Positions 10,172 through 23,249 are shown, counted from the stretch's first letter. The stretch is DNA of 64,000 nt from Mytilisepta virgata (GCA_028015205.1 CM051517.1:46201135-46265134), one strand, 5' to 3'. Notes: generated from the letters alone by a model not told the origin. Numbers and translations: made by a program.

Positions 10172-12955
10172 GTATAAAACCATTACTTATCAAATTTTTT
10201 TTCTGAATTGAATTTTATAGTTCCTTGGATAAACTTTTTTTTAAGTTTTGATGTTTCCAGGATTAAAGGACCATGTTAGTTATTACAATCACTTGGTATC
10301 TGATTTGAACCAAACTTGGCAGCAATGGCCCTTGCTATATGGCTTTTGCTTTGCAGATTGAATCCAAGCAAGCAATGCAAGTTTATGGACTTAAATTGGA
10401 AACTCCTCTTTTTTCATGGTCCGTTTTAATAGCTAATATGGTTTTACATACTTGCCAACAAATAAATAAGAGAAAGCCTGAGAAAATTGGTAATCAGTCT
10501 TTAGACCACCTAAGGTCTGCAAAGCCCTTGTAGGGGTACAGAGATGGACTAATCCTCCCTGGCCAAAAATGAATTTTAAATTATTTGATGGTGTTTCCAC
10601 AGTAATCTGACACTTCTGGGTGAAAAATACATATATTTTAGATGTTTTTACTTCTGTTATGGAAAAAGAAAGGCATGGAATGTTTTCCCTGAGAAATTAA
10701 AAAATCATGGAGAATATTGTCATCAACCTGGTGAGGGTCATATTCCTGGAGGCTCAGGGTGAAATTCTGAGGACTGGCATGTATGGGTTTGGCAAAAAAA
10801 CCCACAAAATTCAAGATTTCCCCATTCTAAGAAAGAAACTGTTAAAACTTGAAATGAAATAATCCATTCAAAAATATGTAAACGAGGGGAGCATCTTCGA
10901 ATATGAAAACAGAATATCGTATTATATTTCAATTTTCTTCTACAACTGAATTTTCACTACATTTATATGACTTTTCCGTAAATAAACAGCAAAACTTGAA
11001 ATGAAATAATCCATTCAAAAATATGTAAACGAGGGGAGCATCTTCGAATATGAAAACAGAATATCGTATTATATTTCAATTTTCTTCTACAACTGAATTT
11101 TCACTACATTTATATGACTTTTCCGTAAATAAACAGCAAAACAGATAACAAAAAAAGTCAAAGATGACATACGAATCAATCAATGCCACCCAATAGACAG
11201 AACCCTGAACAAAAATCACATAAAAGCACACAAAACACAAATAATAAATGCCACAGAGAGTTTGTTTGAAAGTTTTACCCTAAATTCATTTATTCTTGTG
11301 TTATAGTGAAAATTCAGAGTGTTGAGAATACTGAAATTCCTAATTTTGAAAAGTTTGAAGAAAGAATAAAATATGAAAAACACTTAAATTTTTAGTTCAA
11401 CTGCTTTAAATAAAAACCATGTAAATTTGTATACAATGAAATATAGCATATTAGAGATTGAGATAATTCCACAGTAATTTTACTCCCTGTTTTGAAATTC
11501 AGTGCTAAATTGAAATTTTTTAAGGTAAATTTATGCAAGAACATTCAACATCCAAAATCAACAGAACTTGGATCTCCATTTACAGATCCCTATATATATG
11601 AACACTTAGTTATATCCAGAATTAGTTGCATCGTGAAATGTTTAAAAGAAAAAGGCCACCTTCTAGTTACCCCAATTTGCACTGAATTCTCCTTGCAAAG
11701 TATGCATGTTCCTCATCAAATTTTAATTTTTTTAAGAATATCTTCTTAACACTTTAGATCAAACTGTTTGAGAGAGAGGGTCTTTTCCTATAGGAAAGTC
11801 TCTTTTTTTTGTGTTCATATATCTAAAATCAGCAGACCTGGGTAATTGAAAAAAATTAATGGTAATAATTACATTTCTCAATTTAATTTGTAATTGAAAC
11901 ATTTTCCAATTAATTGTAATGTAATTAATTAATGCTTTAAAATAACTTGTAATCACAGTTACTTTTTAATTACATTCAATTACAATATGCTATATTTTTA
12001 AATATAAATTCTATGTATCACTTTTTGCAAGTTGCAGAACCTCTTTTCTTAAATGAATATTGAAAATAAAGAAGTGACACAACAGAATCAGAAATTACTT
12101 TGAATAAATGCACCAGTTTCAAAATTCATAGGATCTTATTTCATATGATAAGTGCATAGAAATCATACTTAAGAAATTAGATAAAAACTTTCTTTCTTTT
12201 ATTCTTTTTCATTTTATTGATTACATGTTTTGTTGTTTTCTTTGTTACAGAAATTCAAATTATAAAAAATCTTATCAGCGCAAAATAATTTAGAGTTTTT
12301 TTTGTATGTAATAACCAAACTACAGGTCATAATTGGAATTGATGCAATTATGGGTCAAAGGTGTCCCATAACAATGAAATATCCCCCGGTAGGTTAATCA
12401 TGAAGCTTAAAATCTAACCAAACTTTGACGTACCAGCAAATTCTACAGTCAACTTTAAAGCTATAAATACCAACACTGTCATGCTGCAAAAAAATTGGCC
12501 AAAAAGGTTTTAGCTGTTTAGAGTGGCTATAGTGATCATTATAAAAAACATATATTTATCACTGCTGAAAAAACATGTAGCCTAGAAATATGTTCTGTGG
12601 CAGATTCAACATTTGAACTGCTATAATTACTAATAAATGCAATGTAAAGAATAAGAGATCGGCAATTAAACAGGCAGTATTTGACTTGATGATGTATGAA
12701 ATTTGATTTGTATTTTAATTAATTACTTAGGTAAGGTAATAGTAATTTAATTAATTGCTCCTCCAAAAAGGTGTAATGGTAATTGTAATCATTAATTTCT
12801 CCTTCAAAAAGATTTAATGGTAATTGTAATTTAATTGAAGGTTTTGTTATCTCAGGATCTGTTAGTTGTTTTATCAGACTTGTTGGTATTCCATCCAAAA
12901 AATGTTTTCCATCTTTATCTACATGCATAAAAAGAATTTCTATTTGTAATTTTAG
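10172..12955. other. Intron 6 of gene A
   Basis: The first 350 bases match gene B intron 6, including a short AGCTCACC-family scrap near 10290-10330 shared by both copies. Further on are the perfect tandem duplication at 10844-11137 and an AT-rich inverted-repeat pair built on TAATTACAATT motifs (about 11838-11995 and 12712-12840), probably the two ends of one AT-rich foldback element. No exon was seen. Confidence 0.6.
10844..11137. repeat. Exact tandem duplication of 147 bp
   Basis: Two head-to-tail copies (10844-10990 and 10991-11137) begin AAAACTTGAAATGAAATAAT and end AAATAAACAGC. I see no mismatch between them, so the duplication is very recent or maintained by conversion. Confidence 0.9.
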
Positions 12956-13106
12956 ATTCCTGTACAAGGTGATCTACCTGTCGGGGAAAATTTACAAGAT
13001 CATCTTTTAGTTTCTGTTGGTATAAAAACAAATGTTTCATATGCTATAGACTTTGAAAGAGGATCTAGCATGAGATCATTACTAGAGTATTTTATTTTTG
13101 GAAAAG
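12956..13106 (+). CDS. GMC oxidoreductase gene A, exon 7
   Basis: Phase 0 start after TTTTAG and phase 1 end at GAAAAG|GTAACT; it encodes IPVQGDLPVGENLQDHLLVS and continues to LEYFIFGKG (about 316-366). The P-V-G-x-N-L-x-D-H motif is a family hallmark at the junction of the FAD- and substrate-binding parts. The matching exon of gene B lies beyond the right edge. Confidence 0.92.
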
Positions 13107-13120
13107 GTAACTATGTTTTT

Positions 13121-14491
13121 AGCTCACCTGGCTTAAAAGGCCATGTGAGTTTTTGTCATGACTTTGCGTCCGTTGTCTGTTGTCCCTCCGTCCATCCACA
13201 ATTATAAAACAATCTTCTTCTTGAAACCACTCAGCCAATTGCGACCAAACTTTGGTGGAATGATTTTTGGATGGCCCGCTTCCAACCGACATGGCTGCTG
13301 TGACTGAAAGTAGAAAAAGGGGTGATGAATTTAAAAAATTTTCTCCTAAGCAACTACATGGCCAATTGGTACCAGACTTGGCAGCAATGGTCCTCTTTCA
13401 GAATTGTCCGATGACCCGGACGATCAACCAAGATGGCCAACACAGCCAAACTTAGTTTAAAATAGGACCCTATGGGAAATGCATTTAAAAATCTTCTGGT
13501 CTGGAACTACTGAGCCAATTGGAACCAAACTAAGCTTAAATGGACTTTAGATGGTCCTCTTTCAGAAATGTGTCCATTGACCCGGATGATGAACCAAGAT
13601 GGTTCGCACAGCCGAGCTTAGTTTAACATAGTACCCTAAGGGAAATTCCTTTAAAAATCTTCTTGTCTGAAACTTCTGAGCCAATTAGAACAAGACTTGA
13701 CAGCAATGATCCTGTTTCAGAATTGTGTCTGATGACCCAGACTGTTAACCAAGATGGCCGCCAGAGCCGAACATGGTTTAACATAGGACCCTGTGGGAAA
13801 ATTCGTAAAAAAAATTTCCCTTGTCCGAAACTACAGAGCCAATTCGAACCAGACTTGGAAGAAATGATCCTTTAATGTTCGTCTTTCAGAATTGTGTCCG
13901 ATGACCCAGAAAGTCAATCAAGATGGCTTAGTTTAACATGAACCATCTATGGCTATTCCCTATGGGAAAATTCATTATAAAATCTTATCTAAAACCACTA
14001 AGCCCATTGGAACCAAACTTGTCAGAATTGGTCCTTAAGTGGTCCTCTTTCAGAAATGTGTCAGATGACCCTGAATGTCAACTAAGATTGCCGCCACAGC
14101 TGAACTTAATTTAACATAGGACCTTAAGGGAAATTCAATTAAAAATATTCTTGTCTGAAAGTACTCAGCCAATTGGAACCACACCTAGCAGAAATGGTCC
14201 TTTGGTGCGTGCTCTTTCAGAATTTATCAGATGACCTGTGTCAACAAAGATGGCCACCACAGCCGCACTTAATTTAACATGGGACCCTATGGGAAAATTC
14301 ATTTAAAAAATCTTCATGTCTGATAGCACTCTGACAGCCAATTGGAACCAGACTTGGCAGCTATGGTTATTAGATTGTCCTCTTTCAGAATTATGTCCAC
14401 TTATACAGACGTTTGTTTCTTAGGTGCTTTTTTGGCTGTTGATTTGCAAATTGAATCCAGGTGATTGATACAGGCTCCTGGGAGCTTCTAG
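13121..14491 (+). mobile_element. AGCTCACC-family element in intron 7
   Basis: It begins 14 bases after the exon 7 donor: 5' hairpin AGCTCACCTGGC...GCCATGTGAG, then units with AACCAAACTTGGCAG, GGTCCTCTTTCAGAA and CAAGATGGCCGCC, then the 3' end GATACAGGCTCCTGGGAGCTTCTAG. It is almost touching the splice donor of exon 7 without disrupting it. The state of gene B here is outside the window. Confidence 0.8.
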
Positions 14492-17166
14492 TTCAGTTTT
14501 TTCTGGCATTCAGTTTAACATGATTCAGGGTCATTATTTAACACTATTTAGATACAGCAGAAAAAAATATTGAATTTCTTATACAAGTTGAATATATTGA
14601 TGATTTGTCCAAATTGGCTACAAAAGATGAAAATATTTATTTTCTCATACAAGTTGAATATATGGAAGATTTGACCAAATTAGCTACAGAAGATAAAACA
14701 TATTTAATTTCTTATAGAAGTTGAATATAAGTTGACGATTTTCACTTTTGTCGTTCCAGAGTTATAGTACATAGATTGTCCAAATATAAGCGATTTTTCA
14801 CATGTCGCTTACTAACTCCAGTACGACTTGACTGATTTATATTTTAACTTTTACATATTGTTAAAAATGGTGGCCTGAGGGCCTGTATACTTTTTGATGA
14901 TTTTCACTTTTGTCGTTCCAGAGTTATGGGACTTAGATTGTCCTAATATAAGCAATCTTTATGAGTTTATTGTTACAGTGTTATAATTTAGATATGCTAA
15001 GCCGTTGAAAAAGTAAAGTGACACTTAATTTGCTTTAAAAAATCAATATTTCTTACTCCTTCACAACTTTACTAGTTGTTACTGATGATAAGCTGATGAT
15101 AGGCCTATCTTGCGCATAAGACAGCAGTTTTTAGTGTGTGTCTAGATGTATGTAAATTTAACTAAAATAGGTTTGTTGGTTGTGGGGGTATTTTAAAAGT
15201 CCCTTCCTACCCTCCCACATTCATTTCATTGGAATAGCCCTTAGATGCAACACTTCTAATTAATTAAATATTTTTCATCTATCATCTCCTTGACTAAGTT
15301 TTATTCGACCGCAAATATTTAGGTTTCCACTCATTTACTCTTATTCTATTGAATGTATACTTATAATATTTGACCACAATGGTCTCCCATAAGAAATACA
15401 GGTTAGGATTGATTTTGGGAAATCTGGCCCGTGATGTTTTTTCTTCTGGGGGTCATTAAAGGATTTCTGATAATTTTTGTGTAACGTTTTAAAGTTTGAT
15501 CCAATTTTTATGATTTTTGGTTTACAATGTTCCTTGATAAAATTGATAAGATCTGATTTTCACTATCTCTTACCGCTTTAGAGGTAATTTTCAAAACTTT
15601 TTTATTTCTTATCCGATTTTGATGATTTTTTTTAATGGTTCATCGTAAGAAATGGTATAAAAGTTACTCAAGGCATTTTTGTGTTACTTTTGTCATTGCA
15701 GAGACAAAAAGGATTAAAGTGTCCAAAATTAGCCATTTTACAGGATGCTTAAAATTTTTATTTTTCAGCGAATTTTAACTGGGATTTTTTTTAAATTCAA
15801 CATGAGTGTTTCACAGATTTCTTCTACCTTTTATAGTTTTTGACGTATAAGGGGTTTAAAGAGCCAAAAAAGCAATGTGTCTTGATATTTAATTTTAAAA
15901 AAATGTTCATCCAATTTTTTCTTGCAATTCACCTTGGTGAATTCTTTCATTGGTATGCAACAATTTTTTCTATCTTTTATTGTTTCTGAGATACAAGGGG
16001 TCAAAGCAAGCAATTTGGAGGAAACATGAGATTCTTGTTTTTCATCCGATTTCAACTGAGAGTTTTTATTTTAATCATCTTGATGAGAACTTTCAGTAGT
16101 ATGTCAACAAATTATTACTATGTTTTACATTTCTTGAGAAACAGGAGGTTAAAGGTGCCAAAAATGCATGTTGCAGTCGTATCATCCTGCGCTTTATTTT
16201 TCTACTATGACATCATTAAAGGGAATCCCTCTTTTTATGAGATTTTCTTAAATTAAATATTTTATCCTTGGGTTGCACTATTGGAACCAAACTTGGCAGC
16301 AATGATCATTAGAAGGTCCTTGATCAGTATTTTATTCGATGACCCTGACCACCACCCAAGATGGCCACCACAGGCAAACGTAATTTAACGGGGATTTTAT
16401 GGGAATTTTCTTGACTGAAACCACTTAGCCAATTGGAACTAAACTTGGCAGTATTGGTTTATATATTGTCCTCTTTCAGAATTGCATTTGATAATCCCAC
16501 CTGCCATCCAAGATGGCCACCTGGATAGCACCCTGTGAGAAAATTTATTTAAAAAGATCATCTTGTTTGAACCCACTGATCAATTTGGCAAGACAAGTGT
16601 GCCAATTAGAACTTGACAGCAGTGTTCCTCCAGACTGCCAACAAATATGGACATTGACAAATTTATTCTGCTTTAAGTCTGCAAATGATTTCAAGGTGAA
16701 ATTTCATAGTTTCATCTTTTATTTTTTTCCAAGATACAACAGATTCGGAAAATATTATTTTTTTACTGTTTATCCGATTTCAATAGAGATTGTTTCTTTC
16801 AATTCATCTTGATGAGTGCTTTCAGTAGTATGTCAACAGATTTTTCCTATGTTTTACAGTTTTTGAGATATAGGTTAAAGGGGTCATCAAAGCAACATCG
16901 CTGGATTTCTAAATTTTTTGGATTTTTCGTCTGGTTTTTGTGGAAGGTCCAATATTTCTTTGTAATGTATATTGTAATATCCAACACTTCATTGAGTCAA
17001 GCAAAATAGTGTGTCAATACTTACTTGAATTGTCTACATATTGCGGTCATATCGTGCTGCGCGTTATTAAGTTTTATAGGTTTTTGCCGTCAGCTATTCA
17101 AATTTGCTTTTTCATGAAGAGATATTCATATTTCATTATACTCTTAATTTGCATTGCTTTTAATAG
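14492..17166. other. Intron 7 of gene A, diverged repeats
   Basis: It contains short tandem pieces (TACAAGTTGAATATA units at about 14580-14730; GATTTTCACTTTTGTCGTTCCAGAGTTAT twice near 14740 and 14900). A diverged long-unit repeat has two clear copies near 16080 and 16808 (GAGxxCTTTCAGTAGTATGTCAAC). Between them, 16260-16690, is an internal fragment of the AGCTCACC family without termini. No exon was found. Confidence 0.55.
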
Positions 17167-17321
17167 GTTACTTGACATCTAATTCATTAGAAGCTACACT
17201 GTATGCTCATTCCTCAAAGGGAGACAAATCTTCATATCCGGAAATACAGTTGCATTTTATCAGTGTTGAGTTTGATAAAGAAATGGTAAAAATATTAAAC
17301 CCAAGTAATATGGACAAAGAG
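17167..17321 (+). CDS. GMC oxidoreductase gene A, exon 8
   Basis: Begins after TAATAG with phase 1, ends AAAGAG|GTAAAA in phase 0, about residues 366-417. It encodes YLTSNSLEATLYAHSSKGD, then YPEIQLHFISVEFDKEMV. This is the variable substrate-domain region with the family's P-D-I/E-x-Q-xH-F motif. Frame and phases agree with the neighbouring exons. Confidence 0.88.
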
Positions 17322-17377
17322 GTAAAAAAAATTTTTACAATTTTATATATGTAATTTGCATTTTTAACCTGATTTTT

Positions 17378-18452
17378 AGCTCACCTGACTCAAAGGGTCA
17401 CGTGAGCTATTACCATCACTTTTTGTCCCTCAACATTTCTCATTTTGAACCTCTTCTAGAGAACCACTGAATGGATTGAAACGAAACATGGCATGAATGT
17501 TCCTTATGAGGTGCTGACCAAGTTTTGCTACTTTGTTGCCGATTTGTCATCCAACATGGCTGACAGCAGGGGACTTAGTTTAAAATAGGACCGTATGGGA
17601 AATACATACAAAACATCTTCTTCTAGAGAACCGCAGAATGGATTGAAACGAAACATAGCATGAAAGTTCCTTATGAGGTGCTGACCAAGTGTTGTTACTT
17701 TGTTGCCGATCCATCATCCAAGATGGCCACCAGCGTGGAACTTAGTTTAACGTAGAACCCTAATGGAAATACATACAAAAGTCTTCTTCTAGAGAACGGT
17801 AGTATGGGTTGAAACTAAACATAGCATAGCAGTATGGGTTGAAACTAAACATAGCATAGCAGTATGGGTTGAAACTAAACTTAGCATATATTGTCCTCTT
17901 TCATATGAGGTGCTGACCAAGTGTTGTTACTTTGTTGCTGATGCGTCATCCAAGATGTCCACCACCTAGGAACTTAGTTTAACATTGGACCCTATGGAAA
18001 ATATATACAAAAATCTCCTAGAGAACCTGTGGCTGGATTGAAACCAAACATGGCAAGAATGTTTCTTATGAGGTGCTGACCAAGTGTTTTTTACCTTGAT
18101 GCCGATCCTTCATGCAAGATGGCCACCAGTATGGGATTTAGTTTAAAATGGGACCCTATGCAAAAATACATACAAAAATCTTCATTTTGAGAACCACTGA
18201 ATGGATTGAAACCAAACATAGCATGAACATTCCCGATGTTCTGACCAAGTGTTGTTACTTTCGTGCTGATCTGTCATCCATGATGGCCGTCAGCAGAAGA
18301 CTTGATTTGACATAGGACCCTATGGGAATTACATACAACAGCTTCTTCTTGAAAATTACTGAATGGATTGAAAGCAAACATGGCATGGATGTTAATCTCA
18401 AGGTGCTTTAGCAATGAACAAATTTTAATATCAGGTGAGCGATATCGGCTCA
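17378..18452 (+). mobile_element. AGCTCACC-family element in intron 8, 3' hairpin lost
   Basis: The 5' hairpin AGCTCACCTGACTCAAAGGGTC is intact. The body has units of about 150-190 bp (GCTGACCAAGTGTTGTTACTTTG) and a 30-bp triplication near 17800-17890 (AGTATGGGTTGAAACTAAAC). It ends in CAGGTGAGCGATATCGGCTC and then passes directly into the hairpin element at 18459, which appears to have replaced or split the 3' terminus. Family-like sequence without termini reappears at 19450-20110. Confidence 0.7.
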
Positions 18453-18458
18453 GAAATA

Positions 18459-18733
18459 TCAATGATACTTCATCAGTATAATCCTCTTACATTATAAAAA
18501 GCATTTCTCCAACAATTGGGTCATTATGACCCACATTTCATGCATTAGTGATTTGGTTAAGTTGTTGCATTTAAGTCCATACGCAATAACTTAACCGAAT
18601 CAATGATGCATGAAATGTGGGTCATAATGACAGTGGACCTAAAAACAACAACATAATGACCCAAGTGTTGGAAAAATGCATTATATATTAAAATGTAAGA
18701 GGATTATACTGGTGAAGTATCATTGATATAACA
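18459..18733. repeat. Long inverted repeat (hairpin), arms about 130 bp
   Basis: ATCAATGATACTTCATCAGT at the left end is mirrored by the reverse complement near 18715-18733, and the arms continue to pair inward (CCCACATTTCATGCATTA against its complement). The sequence is a back-to-back copy of the repeat units also seen at 7436-7900 and 19060-19450. Confidence 0.75.
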
Positions 18734-20110
18734 CCATGGATTCCTAGGATATGAAATTAAAATTTAAAACTTTATTTTAGTCACTCATGCAATAAATGTA
18801 GGTCAAAGTGACCCAAATGCTGCTCATCTGTATTCAGAATTTTAAGGGGATTGTAGTGGTATAATATCATTAATCTATCTAAATGCGTTTCTGAGAAATG
18901 GAACTAAACGCAAAAACTTAACAAAGCCAGATGGATGGATCCTACATGGACGGGCATAAAAATGAAATTTCTGGTTAATGCACATGAGAAATTATGCCCA
19001 TTCATTTCTTTGATATTATACCTATGCATTCATCTTACTTTATGCTCGAGTGACTTTGATAACATTTTTGCATTTTGGTATATTTTCAAAGAACCTACGA
19101 TAGTTATTGATGATATTTCACAACTACAATCATCTTATATAATGTAACACAATTCAGAGAAATTTGAGTCATCACAACCTACATTTTGTGCTTGGGTGAC
19201 TTTGATAAATTTTTTGCATTTTGGCATATTATTAAAGAACCTGTGGTAGTATATTGATGATATTTTATAACAAAATCATCTTATATAGTACAATACAACT
19301 CGGCAACATTTGAGTCACCATGACCTAAATTTTATGCTTGAGTGACTATAATTAAATTTTTGCCTTTTGTGTATTATTAAAGAACCTATGGTAATGTATT
19401 AATGATATTTCAAAATTACAGTCATCTTATATAGTACAACACAGTTTTGATTGTGGGGTGATCTTCTTTCAGAAATTCATCTGATGACCTGCATCTACAT
19501 CCAGAATGGCAGCCATTGGCAAAATTTGTTTAACATATGGCCTAAAGGAAAATTCACTTAAAGAACTTCTTGTCTAAATCCACTCAGACAATTGGAACCA
19601 AGTTGGCAGCAATGGTTCATAGGTGGCCCTCTTTCAGAATTTTTAGACAATTGGAACCAAGTTGGCAGCAGTGGTTCATATGTGGCCCTCTTTCAGAATT
19701 GTGGCCGGTGACCCAGACTGCCGCAACAGGCAAATTTAGTTTAACATATAGGGGTCTTTTGGAAAATTAACTTAAAATATTCTTGACTAAATCAAGTTAA
19801 CCAATTGGAAACCAGTTTGGCAAATAAAATTCTGATAAAGGACCATCTAAGGATCAGTTCTGCCAAATTTGTATCCAAGATGGCCTCAGATGAACTTAGT
19901 TTAACATAAGACCTTATGGGAATTCACTTAAAGATCTTCTTTTCTGAAATCAGTGAGCAATATGGAATTCAATTTGGCAAGACCAGTGAGCCAATTGAAA
20001 CCCAACTTTACAGCAATGTTCCGGACGGCAAAAAAAAAAATAAACATAGTCAAACAATTTGTTTTGCTTTAAGAAAGCAAATGATATCCAGGTCAGTTTT
20101 ACAGGTTTCT
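18734..20110. repeat. Remnants of two element families in intron 8
   Basis: 18734-19450 holds diverged units of about 150 bp of the ATGCCCC-element type (AAAGAACCTATGGTA, ATATAGTACAACACAG). From about 19450 to 20110 the sequence changes to the body of the AGCTCACC family (CAATTGGAACCAAGTTGGCAGCAATGG, CAAGATGGCC), with no terminal hairpin. Confidence 0.6.
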
Positions 20111-20161
20111 TGAATATATAACCCTTGTAATGACTTTGGTTAAATCAGATATTTATTTCAG

Positions 20162-20336
20162 CTATTATCAAAGGTTCTGGAGACTAAGGCACAAAACTCA
20201 CTTATAATATTTGGTGCGTTAATTCATCCTAAGAGTCGTGGAACAATTCGCTTGAAAACTACTGATCCATTTGATTATCCTGCTATAGATCCACAGTACT
20301 TGGAAAAGAAGGAAGATGTTGAAGTTTTAATAGAAT
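20162..20336 (+). CDS. GMC oxidoreductase gene A, exon 9
   Basis: Phase 0 start after TATTTCAG, phase 1 end at GAAT|GTAAAT, about residues 418-476. It encodes SLIIFGALIHPKSRGTIRLK, then DPFDYPAIDPQYLEKKEDVE. The motif H-P-x-S-R-G-x-I-x-L with (I/P)-x-x-P-x-Y-L is highly conserved in the family and lies in the C-terminal GMC domain. A longer open frame running past the donor is read-through into the intron. Confidence 0.92.
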
Positions 20337-20875
20337 GTAAATATCTACAGAGAGTTCTAGAACAATTAATAATTGGCATAAAAAATGTGCATACTGTGCT
20401 GTGTATACTGCGGGTTTATTATATTTTGTTGAATACCACTTTTTGTGAACTTTATGGGTGCAGTGGAACCATGAATTTGAATATTTCAATAAAATATATC
20501 TTTCATTCAGCATTTTTATAAGAAAGTCATGAAATCATGAAATTATTGTTTGAATATAATATTTCAAATCTAAGAGAGTTCACAGTAATTTGAGAGTCAT
20601 AAATACAGTTCTTGCACAAGGTGTAATATAATATCAGTAGGGAAAAAATAAAAATGTGAGCTTTTACCATCACTTGGCATCCGTCACCGTCCATCGTTGT
20701 AAACTTTCTTTTACAGATTTTCCATAAAAACAAAATTTACGGTTTATGTGGGGCACACATTTGTGTTTTTATTTTTGTTTAAATCTTTAAGATTTGATTT
20801 AAAATAAATTGGAAGTGAATTCAGTGACAGTTTACAAAGTCAAAATATTTTTGAAGAAAATTTAGCATTTATATG

Positions 20876-21141
20876 TTGCAAAAGACAAAATTACATGAAA
20901 CACTGTATCCTCTGGGGGTATAGCTGACTCATCATATGTGAGTATCCATGAACATACTGTAAAAACGCAATTCTTCAAGGTTGTCTCAAATAGGTACCCT
21001 GTACATCAAAACTCCATGGTTTCAAACTTCATTGCATTTAAAATAAGTAAAACTATTATTTTTCGTTGGATATTTAAATTCATGGTTTACTGGGACCCAC
21101 GAAAACCATGAAAATCGGTATACAACGAATAATAATGAATT
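20876..21141 (+). repeat. Dispersed repeat, one arm of a pair around exons 10-11
   Basis: Carries GGATATTTAAATTCATGGTTTACTGGGACCCACGAAAACC. A similar copy lies in the opposite orientation at 23300-23573, and partial copies lie at about 20400-20480 and 25160-25300. Confidence 0.75.
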
Positions 21142-21822
21142 CACAGTATCTCAAATGTTTCATTAAAATAAAATTAAAGAAGTATTACACTATATTTTGT
21201 TTTAAATAGTCGTAATATTGTTTTTTCTATCGCTAAAATTCCCAAATATTTTACAATATTCATGTGTATTTCATTGTTATTTGCATCTTATATAACATCA
21301 CCACAAATAAATGATGTGCAAGTCCCGTTTCCAAATTTTGATCCATGTTTTAAGACATACCCAATTGTTATTTTAAAAGTTTTTCATGTGTGAGACCAGC
21401 AGTAGTTTATTTACAGTTATATGCAGTTTTAATGTCAACATTATACTGATCATTAACTCCATGGTGAATACAGAATTGCGAAAGTAATTTATGTCTGTCA
21501 AGCATTGTTTATGCTGCAGTAAGACATTCATTGATGCACTTGTATAATTTATTCACACTTATTTCCTATGATACTGAATATACATGCATGCAGATAATGC
21601 ATAATGTAGCTATTTATGATCTAAATGATCCATGATATAACTGTTTGAAATTTGATTAAGCACCACAGATCACCAATGTGCAGTGGTCATTTATCGGTTA
21701 AAAAATCGTTTGGTTACTTTTAGAAATATTTCATAAGAAAAATAACAATTTTATTATATAATATAAAGTTAAAAGGGTTTGACATTGGTTTTTCATATAT
21801 TTTATTAAATATTTATACTTAG
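21142..21822. other. Intron 9 of gene A, right part
   Basis: AT-rich sequence with no recognisable element, exon or RNA gene. It ends with the exon 10 acceptor, ATACTTAG. Confidence 0.5.
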
Positions 21823-22051
21823 CAATACGATTGGTTCAACAGATGTCTAAAACTGAGGTGTTTCAGAGATTAGGAGCAAAACTTGTAAATCCAGATGAGC
21901 TGGTAGCAAAATGTACACATCTTAAATATGACAGTGATGAATTCTGGGAGTGCCAGATACGTAATTTTGCCGTGACAGTGTACCATCCTACATCAACCTG
22001 CAGAATGGGAGCTGTTAATGACCCCAGTGCAGTTGTAGATCCTCAGCTTAG
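21823..22051 (+). CDS. GMC oxidoreductase gene A, exon 10 (catalytic His)
   Basis: Starts after ACTTAG (phase 1) and ends CAGCTTAG|GTATAT (phase 2), about residues 476-552. It encodes IRLVQQMSKTEVFQRLGAK and later VTVYHPTSTCRMGAVNDP. The His of Y-H-P-T-S-T-C-R-M-G (about residue 530) aligns with the family's conserved active-site base, and V-V-D-P-x-L-R leads into the last exon. An ATG inside the exon is not a start; the upstream residues are conserved family sequence. Confidence 0.93.
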
Positions 22052-22692
22052 GTATATAGCATAATTGAGATTTAGACAATTTTAAAAGTTATAGATTGTC
22101 ATTCAAGTCTGCATAAATTTTTCTATGCCTCTTTTGTTGGGAATTGTGCCATTGTCAGGAATACACTTGTACTGGTAGATGTTACTTTTCCTTGAATTGG
22201 GTTTCCGTTGTAAAAGTTCAGTAACTTTTATCAAAATTAATTAATGATTTTGAATTATTTTGAATGTTTCAATTAATGCACAGATCTGTTTCAAATCTTT
22301 ATAATTTCTAAGTTGTACAATTACTAGAATGTCTGTCTGTTTCACTTTAAGTTGTCAGATTTTCATGTTCATTACAGGTATCTCTGACTTCTTGATGGAA
22401 GAATGGAAATAAAAAGTACTATCCAATTCCTTGAACCTTTTTCACATACACATTGGGATTTAGTGTGAACCATTTTCCATATATTAATCTATTTCTCCTG
22501 CGAATTATTAATGTCTTAATGTAACTTATGAGTAGCTTCTTTGAAGCTTCTAACAGACTATGTAAATACAATTATATTTGACACAAAAATGTAATTAACT
22601 GTAAAGGAGAGCTATACAACAGCACATTTAAGCTAACGGACATTTAGAGGCATTAGATTGGTATGAAGGTTACAAATAGTGGATTGGTCTTT

Positions 22693-22985
22693 TTTATGCC
22701 CCCGCCGCTAGGCGAATGGGGCCTTAAGTGTTATCTTTGACCGTCCTTCCATCCATCCGATTTTGGTTTCTGAAAAATTTTGTTAATCTCACACATAATG
22801 CTAAGACCCGCAACATGCAGACAGAGTTCAAATTTTGGCAGTGAGTCATTTACCGTTCTAGAGTTATGCCCTTTATAACTTGGAAAATGTCAGTATTTTC
22901 AACTATTATAAGTCATCTTGAGCGGGGCATTCATGTCCACAGACACATTCTTCTTTTATTTTTCTTACCAACTTTTGTGGAGTTC
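22693..22985 (+). mobile_element. Short element with ATGCCCCCGCC 5' end
   Basis: Starts TTTATGCCCCCGCCGCTAGG and ends about AGCGGGGCATTCATGTCCACAG; GCCCC at the left and GGGGCAT at the right are inverted. It is related in its start to the element at 7352 but has a different body. It lies in intron 10. Confidence 0.55.
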
Positions 22986-23083
22986 CAAGATATGCATGTA
23001 ACCTAATGTTTCATTAATGCCATTAAGTCATATCATTTAGTAGACAAATTTACAACCATATTTCTAACTGCATTATTTTCCAG

Positions 23084-23249
23084 GGTAAAAGGAATTTCAG
23101 GATTACGAGTTGCTGATGCCTCTGTGATGAGAAATTTACCATCAGGTAATACAAATGCTCCATCTATCATGATTGGTGAGAAGGTTTCTGATTTAATAAG
23201 AGGAATAGACAGTGTGGCAGATATCAGAAAAGGAACAAAGAATTTGTAA
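23084..23249 (+). CDS. GMC oxidoreductase gene A, exon 11 and stop
   Basis: Starts after TTTTCCAG in phase 2 and ends with TAA at 23247-23249 (about residues 552-606). It encodes [19 protein letters not shown], then the GNTNAP motif and [12 protein letters not shown]. The Asn of GNTNAP (about 574-576) is the second conserved catalytic position of the family. The end IRKGTKNL is a soluble tail with no targeting motif recognised. The 3' untranslated region runs into a repeat at 23300; AATAAA occurs near 23731 and again near 26190, and I cannot say which is used. Confidence 0.93.
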
